From positions 248,001 to 312,000 of the forward strand of contig NZ_JBLKNX010000001.1 in assembly GCF_051414055.1 (NCBI RefSeq): 64,000 nt of DNA, written 5' to 3'. Positions within the stretch are counted from its first letter, which is position 1; each line of letters begins with the position of its first letter. This DNA comes from Halosimplex halobium (lineage in GTDB: Archaea; Halobacteriota; Halobacteria; Halobacteriales; Haloarculaceae). Shown piece after piece: positions 1 through 8,864 of the stretch. A program made the position numbers and the translations under genes. The notes under the pieces are model-generated. The model saw nothing but the letters and a program-made list of their open reading frames with translations, did not search any database and was not told where the DNA came from.

Positions 1-1043
1 CGCGTCTCGCGGATCTCCTCGTCGCCCTCGCGGTCGAGCACCCGGACGGAGGCACGGACAACCGACCCCTGCAGGACGGCGTAGATCCCGATAGGTGCGA
101 CGCAGCCCCCGCCGAGTTCGCCCAGGATGGTGCGCTCGACGGTCGCCTCGACGCGCGTCGGCGAGTGGTCCAGCACGCTCCGCAGGTCCTCCGCGAGGTC
201 GCCGTCCACGGCCGTGACTGCCAGCGTCCCCTGGCCCGGCGCCGGGACGAACTCGTCGGGGTTCAGCTGCCGGTGTTCGACGTGGTGGAGCAGCCCCGCC
301 CGCTCCAGCCCCGCCTCCGCGAGGACGATGGCGTCGTACTCGATGTCCGGGTCGCGCTCCAGCGCCCGCCGCTGGAGTTCGGTCAGGTCCTCGAACCACT
401 CCTCGACGGTGCGGTCGTACTCGGAGTCGTCGTCTTCGTCGGCCCCGTCGTCACCGTTCTCGTCGTCACCGTCATCGCCGTCGTTCAGGTGCTTGTACTC
501 CGCCATGTCCTCGACTTCCTCGTCGGCCTCGGCGACGACGCGACGTTCGTGCTCGGCCAGCAGCGGCGGGGCGAGCAGCTTCTGGATGCGCGTGTCGACG
601 TTCCCGCGCAGCGGCTGCACGTCCAGGTCGTCGCGCTCGGCGAGCAACTGCGCACCCCGGCGGAGGCTGGAGGTGCCCACCGTCGCGCCCTCGGGCAGTC
701 CCGCGAGGGAGGCCCCGTCGCGGGTGACCAGCACGTCCCGCGGCGCGGCCCGCTCGGGGACGCCCGCGACGACCATGTCCTCGGGCATCTCGGTAGGCAT
801 GTCCTTCATCGAGTGGACGGCCGCGTCGCAGTCGCCCTCGATCACCTCCTCGTCGAGCGCGCGGACGAACGCGCCGGTCTTGCCCAGTTCGTGGATGGCC
901 TCGTCGGTGATCTGGTCGCCCGTGGTCTCGACCTCGACGAGTTCCACGTCGAAGCGGCGGTTCTCCAGCCGTTCCTTGATGGCGGCCGCCTGGCGCAGCG
1001 CCAGGTCGGAGCCGCGAGTCCCCAGCCGGAGCGTCGTACTCAT
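1..1043 (-). CDS. hemC: Hydroxymethylbilane synthase (porphobilinogen deaminase), C-terminus cut by window edge
   Basis: Cytosolic tetrapyrrole-pathway enzyme that joins four porphobilinogens into hydroxymethylbilane. Seen: N-terminus MSTTLRLGTRGSDLALRQA, the substrate-loop region VHSMKDMPTEMP, TSSLRRGAQLL, then RGNVDTRIQKL, and the dipyrromethane-cofactor Cys in LGGGCVAPIG. About 347 codons are present and the frame is still open at base 1, so only the last residues are missing. Odd: a highly acidic Asp/Glu/Gly stretch (about bases 425-500) sits between the RGNVDTRIQ region and the catalytic core continuation; it is probably a halophile-specific surface insertion. The ATG at 1041-1043 begins the conserved N-terminus. 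Identification is secure. Confidence 0.95.
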   Translation of the reverse strand, partial: MSTTLRLGTRGSDLALRQAAAIKERLENRRFDVELVEVETTGDQITDEAIHELGKTGAFVRALDEEVIEGDCDAAVHSMKDMPTEMPEDMVVAGVPERAAPRDVLVTRDGASLAGLPEGATVGTSSLRRGAQLLAERDDLDVQPLRGNVDTRIQKLLAPPLLAEHERRVVAEADEEVEDMAEYKHLNDGDDGDDENGDDGADEDDDSEYDRTVEEWFEDLTELQRRALERDPDIEYDAIVLAEAGLERAGLLHHVEHRQLNPDEFVPAPGQGTLAVTAVDGDLAEDLRSVLDHSPTRVEATVERTILGELGGGCVAPIGIYAVLQGSVVRASVRVLDREGDEEIRET

Positions 1044-1203
1044 TACCTCTCAGTGGTCGGCCCGCCGTGAAAAGCACACCACTTCCGGGCTCGCTCACCG
1101 AGGGCGTCACCACACAGCACAGCCGTCGCTTCGCCCGCACGGCTCGTCCGGGCGGCGGCGGAACTCGGCAGACACTTGCCGGTGGTGACCCAAGCGGGCG
1201 GCG

Positions 1204-1632
1204 ATGACGGAGGGGACGTACACGCTGGTCGTCGAACTGGCCGCGCCGGCGACGGTCGAGGTGGGCGCGCTGGGCGACCGGGAGTTCCGGGCGGGGTACT
1301 ACGCCTACACCGGGAGCGCGTTCGGGCCGGGCGGGTTCGCCCGCGTCGAGCGCCACCGCGAACTGGCCGCCGGCGAGCGCGACGCCCGCCACTGGCACGT
1401 CGACTACCTGCTGGGTCACCCCGACGCGGGGATCGACGCGGTCGTCCGGACCGCCGGCGCGGACGTGGAGTGTGCGGTCGGCCGCGCGCTCGCCGGCGAG
1501 GACGGGACCGAGCGCGTCGAGGGGTTCGGCGCCTCGGACTGCGACTGCGACTCCCATCTCGTCTACGCCGAGGACGGCGCGGCGCTCCGGCGGGCCGTCG
1601 AACGGGCCCACGGGAACGGCGAGCGAGCGTGA
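1204..1632 (+). CDS. DUF123-type GIY-YIG nuclease-like protein
   Basis: 142-residue protein divergent from hemC. It begins GTYTLVVELAAPATVEVGALG, followed by GYYAYTGSAFGPGG and then RHWHVDYLLGHP. This is the layout of the DUF123 family, a GIY-YIG-like fold found in archaea and fused to endonuclease III in some species. The family is thought to act on nucleic acid, but no substrate is established. Cys residues occur in the C-terminal half (DVECAVG, DCDCDSH), as usual for this family. The ATG at 1204 was chosen because the family-like strand begins immediately after it. Confidence 0.85.
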   Translation: MTEGTYTLVVELAAPATVEVGALGDREFRAGYYAYTGSAFGPGGFARVERHRELAAGERDARHWHVDYLLGHPDAGIDAVVRTAGADVECAVGRALAGEDGTERVEGFGASDCDCDSHLVYAEDGAALRRAVERAHGNGERA

Positions 1633-1736
1633 GCCGACGGCCCGGGCCCGCTCGTCGTCGCCGATGACCCACCACACCCCCAGGCAACGGACGGCGCGGT
1701 CGCTCGCAGGTTTCGCTCTCGCGCGGCCGGTCGCGG

Positions 1737-2024
1737 CTATCGGCCGGTCGCCTGCCGGTCGACCGACTCCCCGGCGGTCTCGCCGGCGGCGGCCGGGCCG
1801 CCGGTGACGGTCACCTCGCCGGACCCGTCGACGACCACGTCGTAGCCGTAGTACGTGAACTCGACCTCGAACTCGCCGTCCTCCCGTCCGGCCGTCTCGA
1901 CCAGTCGTTCGAGCGCGCCGACGTCTACCGCGTCGTAGAGCGGTTCGTCCAGTTGCAGCGGGTCGACGCCTTCCCGCGCCGCGATCTCCGTGCTCACCTT
2001 GGTGCTCAACATTTCACCCATCAC
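1737..2024 (-). CDS. HalOD1 output-domain protein
   Basis: Small acidic protein of up to 95 residues. The pattern AAREGVDPLQLDEPLYDAVD, a short helix, then VEFTYYGYDVVVDGSGEVTV matches the HalOD1 domain, a haloarchaeal module usually found at the C-terminus of two-component or signalling proteins. Here it stands alone, which is common in haloarchaea. No catalytic residues are expected; a role in signalling or transcription is inferred from the family only. A downstream in-frame ATG (MLSTKV) is an alternative start. The upstream gap to the next start is AT-richer than its surroundings and probably carries the promoter. Confidence 0.8.
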   Translation of the reverse strand: MMGEMLSTKVSTEIAAREGVDPLQLDEPLYDAVDVGALERLVETAGREDGEFEVEFTYYGYDVVVDGSGEVTVTGGPAAAGETAGESVDRQATGR

Positions 2025-2220
2025 CGTGCGACCGTGCGCCAGCGACGGGCTTAACGGTGGCGGTGCGTACGCAAGATTCTGTAGGAAGAAGGGATATTTC
2101 TGCGGATTTCGCAGTTTTATCCGGGCGTTGACTCGTGGGATCGGCCACTGGACGGGGAGACGTGTCGCCGCCTCGCGGTCACCCGTCGGCGCCTCGTGGT
2201 CACCCGTCGGCGCGCCGCGG

Positions 2221-2694
2221 TCACCCGTCGGTCGCCGCCGTGCCGAAGTGGTTGAACGGCTGGACGTGGTCCGTCTTGACGATGTCGGAGCTGACGATCT
2301 CGATCCCCAGGTCCGTGACCGCGGCGAGGAGTTCGTCGACGGCGCCGGAGTCGGTGGCCACCGCCTCGACGTGGAGGTTCTCGGTCCCGGTCAGTAGCTC
2401 GCGGACCCGGACGACGCCCGACAGCTCCAGCAGGTCGTCGGCCAGCCTCGACCGCTCGGCGGGCAGCGCCCGGCAGACGACGAAGACGTACAGCTGGAAC
2501 CCCGCCCGCTCGTAGTCGATCTCGGGGTGGTATCCCCGAATCACGCCGGTCGACTCCAGTCGGTCGATTCGGTTCCGGACGGTACTGGCAGAGACACCGG
2601 CCGCCTCGGCCATCTCGGCGGCCGTCGCCTCCCTGGCGTTCTCCTGCAGCGCGTGGAGGATCCCCCGGTCCACGTCGTCGAGGTCGTGGGCCAT
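2221..2694 (-). CDS. Lrp/AsnC family transcriptional regulator
   Basis: 157-residue DNA-binding regulator. N-terminal winged helix (DLDDVDRGILHALQENARE, then VSASTVRNRIDRLESTGVI) followed by a RAM/AsnC ligand-binding domain (GFQLYVFVVCRALP, VVRVRELLTGTENLHVEAV). Proteins of this type sense amino acids or other small ligands and bind as oligomers. The ATG at 2692-2694 directly precedes the conserved HTH; longer open frames upstream have no family similarity. It is divergent from the S9 peptidase and may share a promoter region with it, so control of that peptidase is possible but unproven. Confidence 0.92.
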   Translation of the reverse strand: MAHDLDDVDRGILHALQENAREATAAEMAEAAGVSASTVRNRIDRLESTGVIRGYHPEIDYERAGFQLYVFVVCRALPAERSRLADDLLELSGVVRVRELLTGTENLHVEAVATDSGAVDELLAAVTDLGIEIVSSDIVKTDHVQPFNHFGTAATDG

Positions 2695-2805
2695 ACGCCC
2701 GTTTGCAGCCCCGGCGCGAAAACCGTTCGGCCGGCGACCTCTCGGATCCGTTACCGAACGCCGTTTCTGCGAGAGCTGAAGTGATGGCCGGTCGACAGCA
2801 CACGC

Positions 2806-4746
2806 ATGTCCCCGACGGACGACACCGACGTGCTCGAAGCACTCGCGAGCCTGCCGACGGTCGCCCATCCCACCGCCTCGCCCGACGGCGACGAGGTAGC
2901 GCTGTACTACGACGCCACCGGGCGCAACGAACTCCACGTGCTCGACGTCGAGACGGGCGAACTGACCCAGTGGTCCGACGGCGAGGTGCCGCGCAACGCC
3001 CGCTGGTTCCCCAAGTGGGGCGCCGACGGCGACCGCGTGTTCTTCCACCGCGACGAGGACGGCGACGAGCAAAACGACATCTACGCCATCGACCGCGACG
3101 GGACGGTCGAACCGGTCGTGGAGATGGACGGCCAGTGCATGCTCACCAGCGTCGCCGCCGACGGCTCACGCATCGTCTTCGGCTCCTCCCGGGACGGCCA
3201 GATGAACGTCTACGCCCGCGACCTGGCGACCGGCGAGACGACGAAGCTCACCGACTACGAGCGGGCGGTGTGGGGCGCACACTGCTCGCCGGACGGCGAG
3301 CGCATCGCCTACGCGACCAACGAGACCGACGACTTCGACAACCAGGACGCCTACGTCGCCGACGCCGACGGCTCGAACCCCCGGAACCTCGAACTCGGCG
3401 AGGTCGGCGCCGAGTGCGGCCCCGCCGGCTGGGGCCCCGACGGTCGGCGGCTGCTCGTCAGCGACAACACACCGGACCTGGGACGTGTCGGGGTCTACGA
3501 CCTCGATGCGGACTCGGTGACCTGGCTCGGCGACGGCGAGTACGACGAGGACGCGGTCGCGTTCGTCGACGACGGGCGCGTCCTCGCGAGCCGCGACCGC
3601 GAGGCCGTGACGGTTCCCGTCGTCTACGACCTGGAGAGCGGCGAGGGGCGGGAACTCGACCTGCCCGAGGGCGTGGCCTCGACCGGGTGGACCTACACCA
3701 GCGCCGACCTCGGCGACGGGCGGGTGCTCGTCGAGCACACCACGCCTACCCGCCGCACGGAACTGCTGGCCTACGACCTCGATTCGGACAGCCACGAAGC
3801 CCTGCTGGAGGCCGACCACGGCCCCTTCGAGCCCGACGACTTCGCCGACGCCGAGTACGTCACTGTCGAGTCGGACGGCGTTCCGGACACCGAGCAGGCC
3901 GCCGTCGAGCACGACCCCTACGACGAACTCGAGATCGGCGCCCTGCTGTACGACTCGGGCGAGCGCCCCTCGCCGCTGATCGTCAACCCCCACGGCGGCC
4001 CGATGGCCCGCGACGCCAAGCGGTTCGACCTCTACACGCAGGTGCTCGCGATGCGCGGGTACTCCGTCCTGCAGGTCAACTACCGCGGCTCGACCGGTCG
4101 GGGCCGGGAGTTCAAAGAGCGGCTGCTGGACGACTGGGGCGGCGCCGAACAGGGCGACGTGGCGACCGCCGCCGAGGCCGTCGTCGAGGAACGGGACTGG
4201 ATCGACGACGGCCGCGTCGTCGTCTTCGGCGGCTCCTACGGCGGCTACTCCGCCTACTGGCAGGCCGTCCAGTACCCCGACCTCTACGACGCCGCGGTCG
4301 CCTGGATCGGCATCTCCGATCTGGAGGACATGTACGAGAACACGATGCCCCACTTCAGGACGGAACTCATGGAGAAGTACCTCGGGACGCCCGACGAGAA
4401 CCCCGAGCTGTACGCGGAGCGCTCGCCGGTGACCCACGTCGAGAACGTCGATTCGCCGTTGCTGGTCGTCCACGGCGTCAACGACCGCCGGGTGCCCGTC
4501 TCGCAGGCCCGGATCGTCCGCGAGGCGCTCGACGACGCCGGCTACGAGGAGGGCGTGACACCGGAGGCGTCGCGGGAAGGCGGCGGCGCCGTCGAGGGCG
4601 CGAACGGCGACTTCGAGTACGTCGAACTCGGCGAGGAGGGCCACGCCTCCTCCGACCAGGAGCAGAAGCTCCGGCTGTTCCGCCTGCTCGACGGCTTCCT
4701 CGACCGCCGGATCGGCGCGCCCGCCGCGGCCGAGGCCGACGACTGA
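2806..4746 (+). CDS. S9 family peptidase (prolyl oligopeptidase / acylaminoacyl peptidase type)
   Basis: 646-residue serine peptidase predicted to cleave short peptides in the cytoplasm. The first roughly 380 residues are a WD/TolB-like beta-propeller with repeated blades (SPDGDEVALYY, SPDGERIAYATN, GPDGRRLLVSDN). The C-terminal alpha/beta-hydrolase domain has the nucleophile in GGSYGGYSAYW (Ser about 477), the acid in VHGVNDRRVP (Asp about 560) and the His in EEGHASS (about 613). No signal peptide. Length and triad order fit the family, so it should be active. Confidence 0.95.
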   Translation: MSPTDDTDVLEALASLPTVAHPTASPDGDEVALYYDATGRNELHVLDVETGELTQWSDGEVPRNARWFPKWGADGDRVFFHRDEDGDEQNDIYAIDRDGTVEPVVEMDGQCMLTSVAADGSRIVFGSSRDGQMNVYARDLATGETTKLTDYERAVWGAHCSPDGERIAYATNETDDFDNQDAYVADADGSNPRNLELGEVGAECGPAGWGPDGRRLLVSDNTPDLGRVGVYDLDADSVTWLGDGEYDEDAVAFVDDGRVLASRDREAVTVPVVYDLESGEGRELDLPEGVASTGWTYTSADLGDGRVLVEHTTPTRRTELLAYDLDSDSHEALLEADHGPFEPDDFADAEYVTVESDGVPDTEQAAVEHDPYDELEIGALLYDSGERPSPLIVNPHGGPMARDAKRFDLYTQVLAMRGYSVLQVNYRGSTGRGREFKERLLDDWGGAEQGDVATAAEAVVEERDWIDDGRVVVFGGSYGGYSAYWQAVQYPDLYDAAVAWIGISDLEDMYENTMPHFRTELMEKYLGTPDENPELYAERSPVTHVENVDSPLLVVHGVNDRRVPVSQARIVREALDDAGYEEGVTPEASREGGGAVEGANGDFEYVELGEEGHASSDQEQKLRLFRLLDGFLDRRIGAPAAAEADD

Positions 4747-4767
4747 CGCTCGCCGGGACGGCGCGGT

Positions 4768-5580
4768 TCAGATCCCCAGCGTCGACCGGATCGCGTCGAC
4801 CGGGCCGCCCCGGTCGAAGAGCCGCTCCATCTCGTCGGCCGCGAGTTCGAAGTCGAAGACGTCGAGGTTCGACCGGATGTGCTCCGGGTCCGACGACATC
4901 GGGATCGCCGAGACCATCGGCTGCTGGACCAGCCAGCGGAGCGCGACCTGGCTCGCGGTCTTCCCGTAGCGGTCGCCGATCTCGGCGAGGTCGCCGTCGT
5001 CAGCCAGCCCGCCCACGTCGAGCGGGCTGTACGCGGTCAGCATCACGCCCTCCTCGACGCACAACCGCAGGAGGTCGTCCCGCCGCTGCCGGACGTGGTA
5101 CTCCACCTGATTCGTGAGGATCGGGGCCTCGGAGGCGTCCATCGCCTCGCGCGTCTCTTCGACGGAGAAGTTCGAGACGCCGACGTGGCGGACGAGCCCG
5201 TCGTCGCGGAGGTCGTTCATCGCCCGCAGCGTCTCGGCGTGAGGGATTTCGTCGTTAGGCGAGTGGATCAGCAGCAGGTCGACGTAGTCGGTGTCGAGGC
5301 GGTCGAGGCTCGCGCGGGTCGACGCGACGGCGTCGTCGTACGCGCGGTTGTCGCTCGCGAGCTTGGTTGTGAGAAACAGTTCCTCGCGGTCGAGTGCCGC
5401 GTCGCGGACGGCCTCGCCGACGGCGGGTTCGCTGCCGTAGATCTGCGCGGTGTCGATGTGCCGGTAGCCCGCGTCGAGCGCCGCCGAGACGGCGCGGCGC
5501 TGCTCGTCGTGGCTGTCCATCCGCGCGGTCCCGAATCCCAGGGCCGGCACGTCGACGTTCGCGGCCGTCACGTACTCCAT
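4768..5580 (-). CDS. Aldo/keto reductase
   Basis: 270-residue NAD(P)H-dependent oxidoreductase with a TIM-barrel fold. The catalytic tetrad is intact: Asp43 and Tyr48 in HIDTAQIYGSE, Lys73 in LTTKLAS, His106 in LLIHSPND. Nucleotide-binding segments near the C-terminus (AIPMSSDPEHIRSNLDVF) are also typical. Substrate cannot be read from sequence; it resembles the 2,5-diketogluconate reductase / AKR5 branch. Convergent with the S9 peptidase with a short gap, so probably monocistronic. Confidence 0.93.
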   Translation of the reverse strand: MEYVTAANVDVPALGFGTARMDSHDEQRRAVSAALDAGYRHIDTAQIYGSEPAVGEAVRDAALDREELFLTTKLASDNRAYDDAVASTRASLDRLDTDYVDLLLIHSPNDEIPHAETLRAMNDLRDDGLVRHVGVSNFSVEETREAMDASEAPILTNQVEYHVRQRRDDLLRLCVEEGVMLTAYSPLDVGGLADDGDLAEIGDRYGKTASQVALRWLVQQPMVSAIPMSSDPEHIRSNLDVFDFELAADEMERLFDRGGPVDAIRSTLGI

Positions 5581-5709
5581 ACCGCGATATCGGCGGAGGC
5601 GGCGAAAAGGCTTGGGCAGGTGTTCGCAGGCGCTCGCCGGGCGAGCCTCCAGCCGAGCGATCCGACGGACGGGTCGCGTCGCGGTGTCAGTCCCGAGCCC
5701 GCCGGGGTG

Positions 5710-6039
5710 TCAGTCCAGGCGTTCCCAGTCGGGCGCGTCGGCGAGGGCGTCGCGGGCCGCGACGAGGTCGGCGTCGGCGACGCCGTAGAACAGTTCGCGG
5801 CCGACCGGCGTCCGGACGCGGAGGACGGCCGTGTGGTCGGTCACGTCGAAGACGGCCACCGCCCACAGCGTCGCGTGACAGCGCCACTCGCCCGCCAGCG
5901 TCGCGTCGGCCCCGGTCGTCACCCGGTCGCCCAGTTCCCAGCTGAGCCGCGTCGTCCGGTCGAGCGAGACGGGGACGGCGTCGGGGAGCCCGCCCTCGCC
6001 GCGCCCGGACGCCCCGTCGCGAGCGCTCTGTGTCGACAT
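5710..6039 (-). CDS. Haloarchaeal hypothetical protein, 109 aa
   Basis: Unrecognised small acidic protein. It shows alternating beta-type segments (ATLAGEWRCHATLWAVAVFDV, TAVLRVRTPVG) and a C-terminal helix ending DAPDWERLD. No signal peptide, membrane segment or metal motif. Start placed at MSTQSARDG (ATG 6037-6039); a nine-codon extension upstream (MMGSTVGYG) is possible. No function is proposed. Confidence 0.7.
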   Translation of the reverse strand: MSTQSARDGASGRGEGGLPDAVPVSLDRTTRLSWELGDRVTTGADATLAGEWRCHATLWAVAVFDVTDHTAVLRVRTPVGRELFYGVADADLVAARDALADAPDWERLD

Positions 6040-6168
6040 ACCATAGCCCACGGTAGACCCCATCAAAAATCATCCGCTTCGCTCGCGGTACGGGCCGTCG
6101 ACGGGTCGACCGCGAGCGGCCCCGCACCGAACGTCACCGGCTGCGACGCGATAGCCCCGCGACGGCGG

Positions 6169-7146
6169 TCAGGACCCGGTCGGCGTGTCCGTCCCGCTGT
6201 TCGTCTCCGTCCCGCCGGTCGCGGTGTCGTCGCTCGCCGTCGTCCCGCCGGTCCCGGGAGTCCCGTCGCCGCCCGCGATCCCCTCGGGTAACTCGACGCG
6301 TTCGAGGTCGGTCGTGACGAGGTTGCCCCCGGGGTCGGTCACGTCGAACTCGCTGGTCATCCGGTAGGCCTGGTCCTCCTCGACGCTGGCGTCGCCGGCG
6401 GGGTAGATCTGGAAGGTCCCGCCGTTGATCCACCGGGCGAAGCGGGTGTTGTAGTCGGAGAAGATGTCCGAGCCGGCCACGTCGTCCCTGGGCGTCCACT
6501 CGACGACCTCGGAGGTGATCTCCAGGATCGCGCCCGGTCGGTAGTTCGACCACCGGACGAGCGCCTTGCCGCCGCCCTCGTCGAAGACGTTCACGTCGTC
6601 GGGGTCGAAGACCCGCTCCTGGTCGAGTTCGCTGAACCGCACGTCGACGACGCCCTGGTCGCCGGCGTCGTCGCTCAGCCACGTGAAGTTGTCGTGGAGT
6701 TCGTACACCCGCCCTTCGGTGACCTCCGCGTCGTGAGCGGGGAACAGCAGCACGTCCTCCTCGGTGTTGACGTACTCGACGACACGCGTGTTGTAGTCGC
6801 TCCAGACCGAGCCGTCCTCGACGCCCTCGACCTCGGGCTGTTGCTCGATGACCGGCGACGTGACGCGGAACTGCGCGCCGGCGCGGAACGCGTCCGCGAA
6901 CATCAGTGCCTTGCCGCGGCCGCCCGCGACGGCGCCGTCGCCGTCCGTCTCGGTTCCGTCGTCGGTGTCGGTCCCGTCGCCGAGCACGTCTGTTCCGTCT
7001 CCGTCAGTCTCCGTCTCGGCGGCCGGTCCCTCCTCGCCGTCGAGCGCGGCACAGCCGGCGAGGCCCGCCGCCGCGCCGGTCGCGAGCGCGCCTTTCTTGA
7101 GGATCGATCGCCGTGTCTCGCCAGTAGTCGCGTTCTGATCGGACAT
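6169..7146 (-). CDS. Tat-exported lipoprotein with an internally duplicated domain
   Basis: 325 residues. The N-terminus has a twin-arginine signal (TRRSILKKGALATGAAAG) ending in a lipobox (LAGCA), then an Asp/Thr/Gly-rich linker typical of anchored haloarchaeal surface proteins. After it come two related segments: GKALMFADAFRAGAQFRVTS through VWSDYNTRVVEYVN, and GKALVRWSNYRPGAILEITS through IFSDYNTRFARWIN. Each is about 95-100 residues. A C-terminal Thr/Gly/Ser tail follows. Function unknown; the duplication suggests a repeated beta-sandwich for binding at the cell surface. Confidence 0.85.
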   Translation of the reverse strand: MSDQNATTGETRRSILKKGALATGAAAGLAGCAALDGEEGPAAETETDGDGTDVLGDGTDTDDGTETDGDGAVAGGRGKALMFADAFRAGAQFRVTSPVIEQQPEVEGVEDGSVWSDYNTRVVEYVNTEEDVLLFPAHDAEVTEGRVYELHDNFTWLSDDAGDQGVVDVRFSELDQERVFDPDDVNVFDEGGGKALVRWSNYRPGAILEITSEVVEWTPRDDVAGSDIFSDYNTRFARWINGGTFQIYPAGDASVEEDQAYRMTSEFDVTDPGGNLVTTDLERVELPEGIAGGDGTPGTGGTTASDDTATGGTETNSGTDTPTGS

Positions 7147-7364
7147 ATTCGTACTCACTCACCCTCGCGGGTGGCCCGATTACGGGAACTCTGGGGGTGA
7201 GTCTGTGGGGCGCGACGCAAAGCCCGGGAAAAGGACCGCCCGGCGCGAGCGCCCCGATCGGCCTGCACACGAAACCCCCGGGGAGTTGCGAGAACTGCCA
7301 GCGACGGACACGTCCCGTGATCTGTGGACGTATCCCACGCGACCGGCCGGCGAGCGCAAGCCGT

Positions 7365-8135
7365 TCAGAGGACGCCGTACTCCTCGTAGACCTCGTCGAT
7401 GGGCATCCCCTCCTCGATCTTCCGGCGTTCCGCCTGTTCCTCCTCGTGGATCGATTCGACCCGCAGCAACACCTCGTCGACGACCTCGCGGGGGATGAGC
7501 TGGGCGCCGTCGAAGTCGGCAAACACGAAGTCACCCGGCCGGATCGTCACGTAGTGGGAGAGGTGGCCGGGCACGTGGATCGGCTGGTCGACCTCGATGA
7601 TCTCCCAGCCGCCGTGCCAGTTGGGGACCGTCCCCTGCGTGTAGACGGGGAAGTCCTCGAGTTCGCTGATGTAGCGCGTGTCGCGGACGTTGCCCGCACA
7701 GAGCATCCCGCGGGCGCCGTGGGCCTTCGCCAGCGTGCAGGACATCTCGCCGAAGTGCGCCGGTTGCATGTCCCCGCCCGTGTCGAAACAGAGGACCGTC
7801 CCGTCCTCCTTCTGTTCGACGGTCCGCATCATCCGCTTCTGGGGGTGGACGCCGTCGTTCTCCTCCTCCCACTTCTCCTCGAGGTATTCCTCGACCTCGT
7901 CGGTCTTGGGGTAGGTGTGGAGCTTCACCGGCAGCGCGCGCCCGGCGAGGGTCTGGCCGCGGTTGACGCCGAAGAAGTCCTGGTCGAAGACGAACCGGCG
8001 GACGCCGACGTTGTACAGCGCGTCGGCGACGCTGCCGCCGTATCCGGCCTCCTTGAACCGCTCGATGCGCTCCAGATCGGTGATGTCCAGCGTACGGGGC
8101 TCCTCGTCCAGGTCGAAGTCGTACTCGGGACCCAT
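7365..8135 (-). CDS. RraA / HMG-CHA aldolase family protein
   Basis: 256 residues of the RraA-like fold. Members include 4-hydroxy-4-methyl-2-oxoglutarate aldolases and regulators of RNase E. The conserved active-site patch is visible: GARGMLCAGNVRDTRYISEL (Arg-Asp pair), FPVYTQGTVPN, and RPGDFVFADFDGAQLIP. Archaea lack RNase E, so an aldolase/decarboxylase or unassigned metabolic role is more likely than RNA regulation. ATG at 8133-8135 (MGPEYDF) was chosen; upstream codons are Arg-rich and non-coding in character. An extra acidic helical region (EEYLEEKWEEEND) appears mid-protein. Confidence 0.85.
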   Translation of the reverse strand: MGPEYDFDLDEEPRTLDITDLERIERFKEAGYGGSVADALYNVGVRRFVFDQDFFGVNRGQTLAGRALPVKLHTYPKTDEVEEYLEEKWEEENDGVHPQKRMMRTVEQKEDGTVLCFDTGGDMQPAHFGEMSCTLAKAHGARGMLCAGNVRDTRYISELEDFPVYTQGTVPNWHGGWEIIEVDQPIHVPGHLSHYVTIRPGDFVFADFDGAQLIPREVVDEVLLRVESIHEEEQAERRKIEEGMPIDEVYEEYGVL

Positions 8136-8864
8136 GAGTTCCGTTCTCACGCGGCCGACGCTTGACTCTGTGGGTGGTCGAAACCCTCTCCGGAGTCTCG
8201 GGATCTGGTGTGTCGACCGTTTGAGCGACAAATGGAACCGACAGCACTGCTACCGCGGGAACGACTGAGACTGCGAACAGCGTGAAAGCCCCGACGCGTT
8301 CGACTCGGGGGCTTCGCTGCGCTCCTCGGCCTGCGGCCTGCGGTGTCTGAGGGCCACGGCCTCAGATTAGCGGGACCTCCGGTCCCGCGTCACTTGCGTC
8401 AGCCGCCATCGTCGAACGCGTCGCCCCTTTCATTCCCACCCGCACAGACTGGCCGATCAGCCGATGCGGGCGGGAATGAAAGGGGCCGTCATCGGGCGGC
8501 AGAGCCGCCCGATTGCTCGGGAGAGCTTCGCTCTCCCGGCGCCCGCTCCGGGAAGACGGGCGACGCAAGTGACGCGAGACCTCCGGTCTCGCTAATCTGA
8601 GGGCGTAGCCCTCAGACACTGGAACGAGCGGAGCGAGCGAAGCGCGTGGTTCGAGAGAGCAAAGCTCTCTCGTCATCTCGAAAATCTCCGATTTTCGGTG
8701 ACAGCGAGCCCCTCGACCGGAGCGGGCGGGGGCTTTCACGCTGTGTGCGGTCGCGGTAGGTCGAGCGGTCGAGCACGCGGTCGCTGTCGTCACGAGCGGA
8801 CCGCTGCGACGGGACCACCACGAACGTCACCACACTAAAGCGGGCAGAAACCGACACCTCGCAC
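8136..8864. other. Gene-free 729-bp gap holding a nested inverted-repeat element
   Basis: No plausible gene on either strand. The left 140 bp is the upstream region of the RraA-like gene, the right 120 bp the upstream region of the MBL hydrolase. The centre is the structured repeat annotated separately (8277-8744). Open frames through it are only by-products of the symmetric GC-rich sequence. Confidence 0.8.
8277..8744. repeat. Structured repeat element, long copy, with 16-bp terminal inverted repeats
   Basis: Ends are perfect 16-bp inverted repeats: acagcgtgaaagcccc at 8277-8292 and its complement at 8729-8744. Inside is a 41-bp imperfect inverted repeat pair (8360-8400 with 8562-8602). A 22-bp-arm hairpin (8423-8444 with 8465-8486, one mismatch) encloses a 20-nt loop. 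Seven short hairpins have 3-nt loops: 8370-8388, 8492-8512, 8518-8538, 8574-8592, 8596-8616, 8652-8672 and 8679-8697, with perfect 8-9 bp stems. A shorter relative lies at 19634-19905. No target-site duplication or transposase is evident; it may be a non-autonomous mobile repeat or a structured RNA. Confidence 0.85.

Noticed and set aside
7159..7364. Possible tRNA-like inverted repeat (ctcaccc ... gggtgag) upstream of the lipoprotein gene
   Set aside because: No cloverleaf, anticodon arm or T-loop could be drawn; treated as ordinary intergenic sequence.
8277..8744. Insertion sequence interpretation of the inverted-repeat element
   Set aside because: No transposase frame and no obvious target-site duplication; only a non-autonomous element or RNA remains possible.
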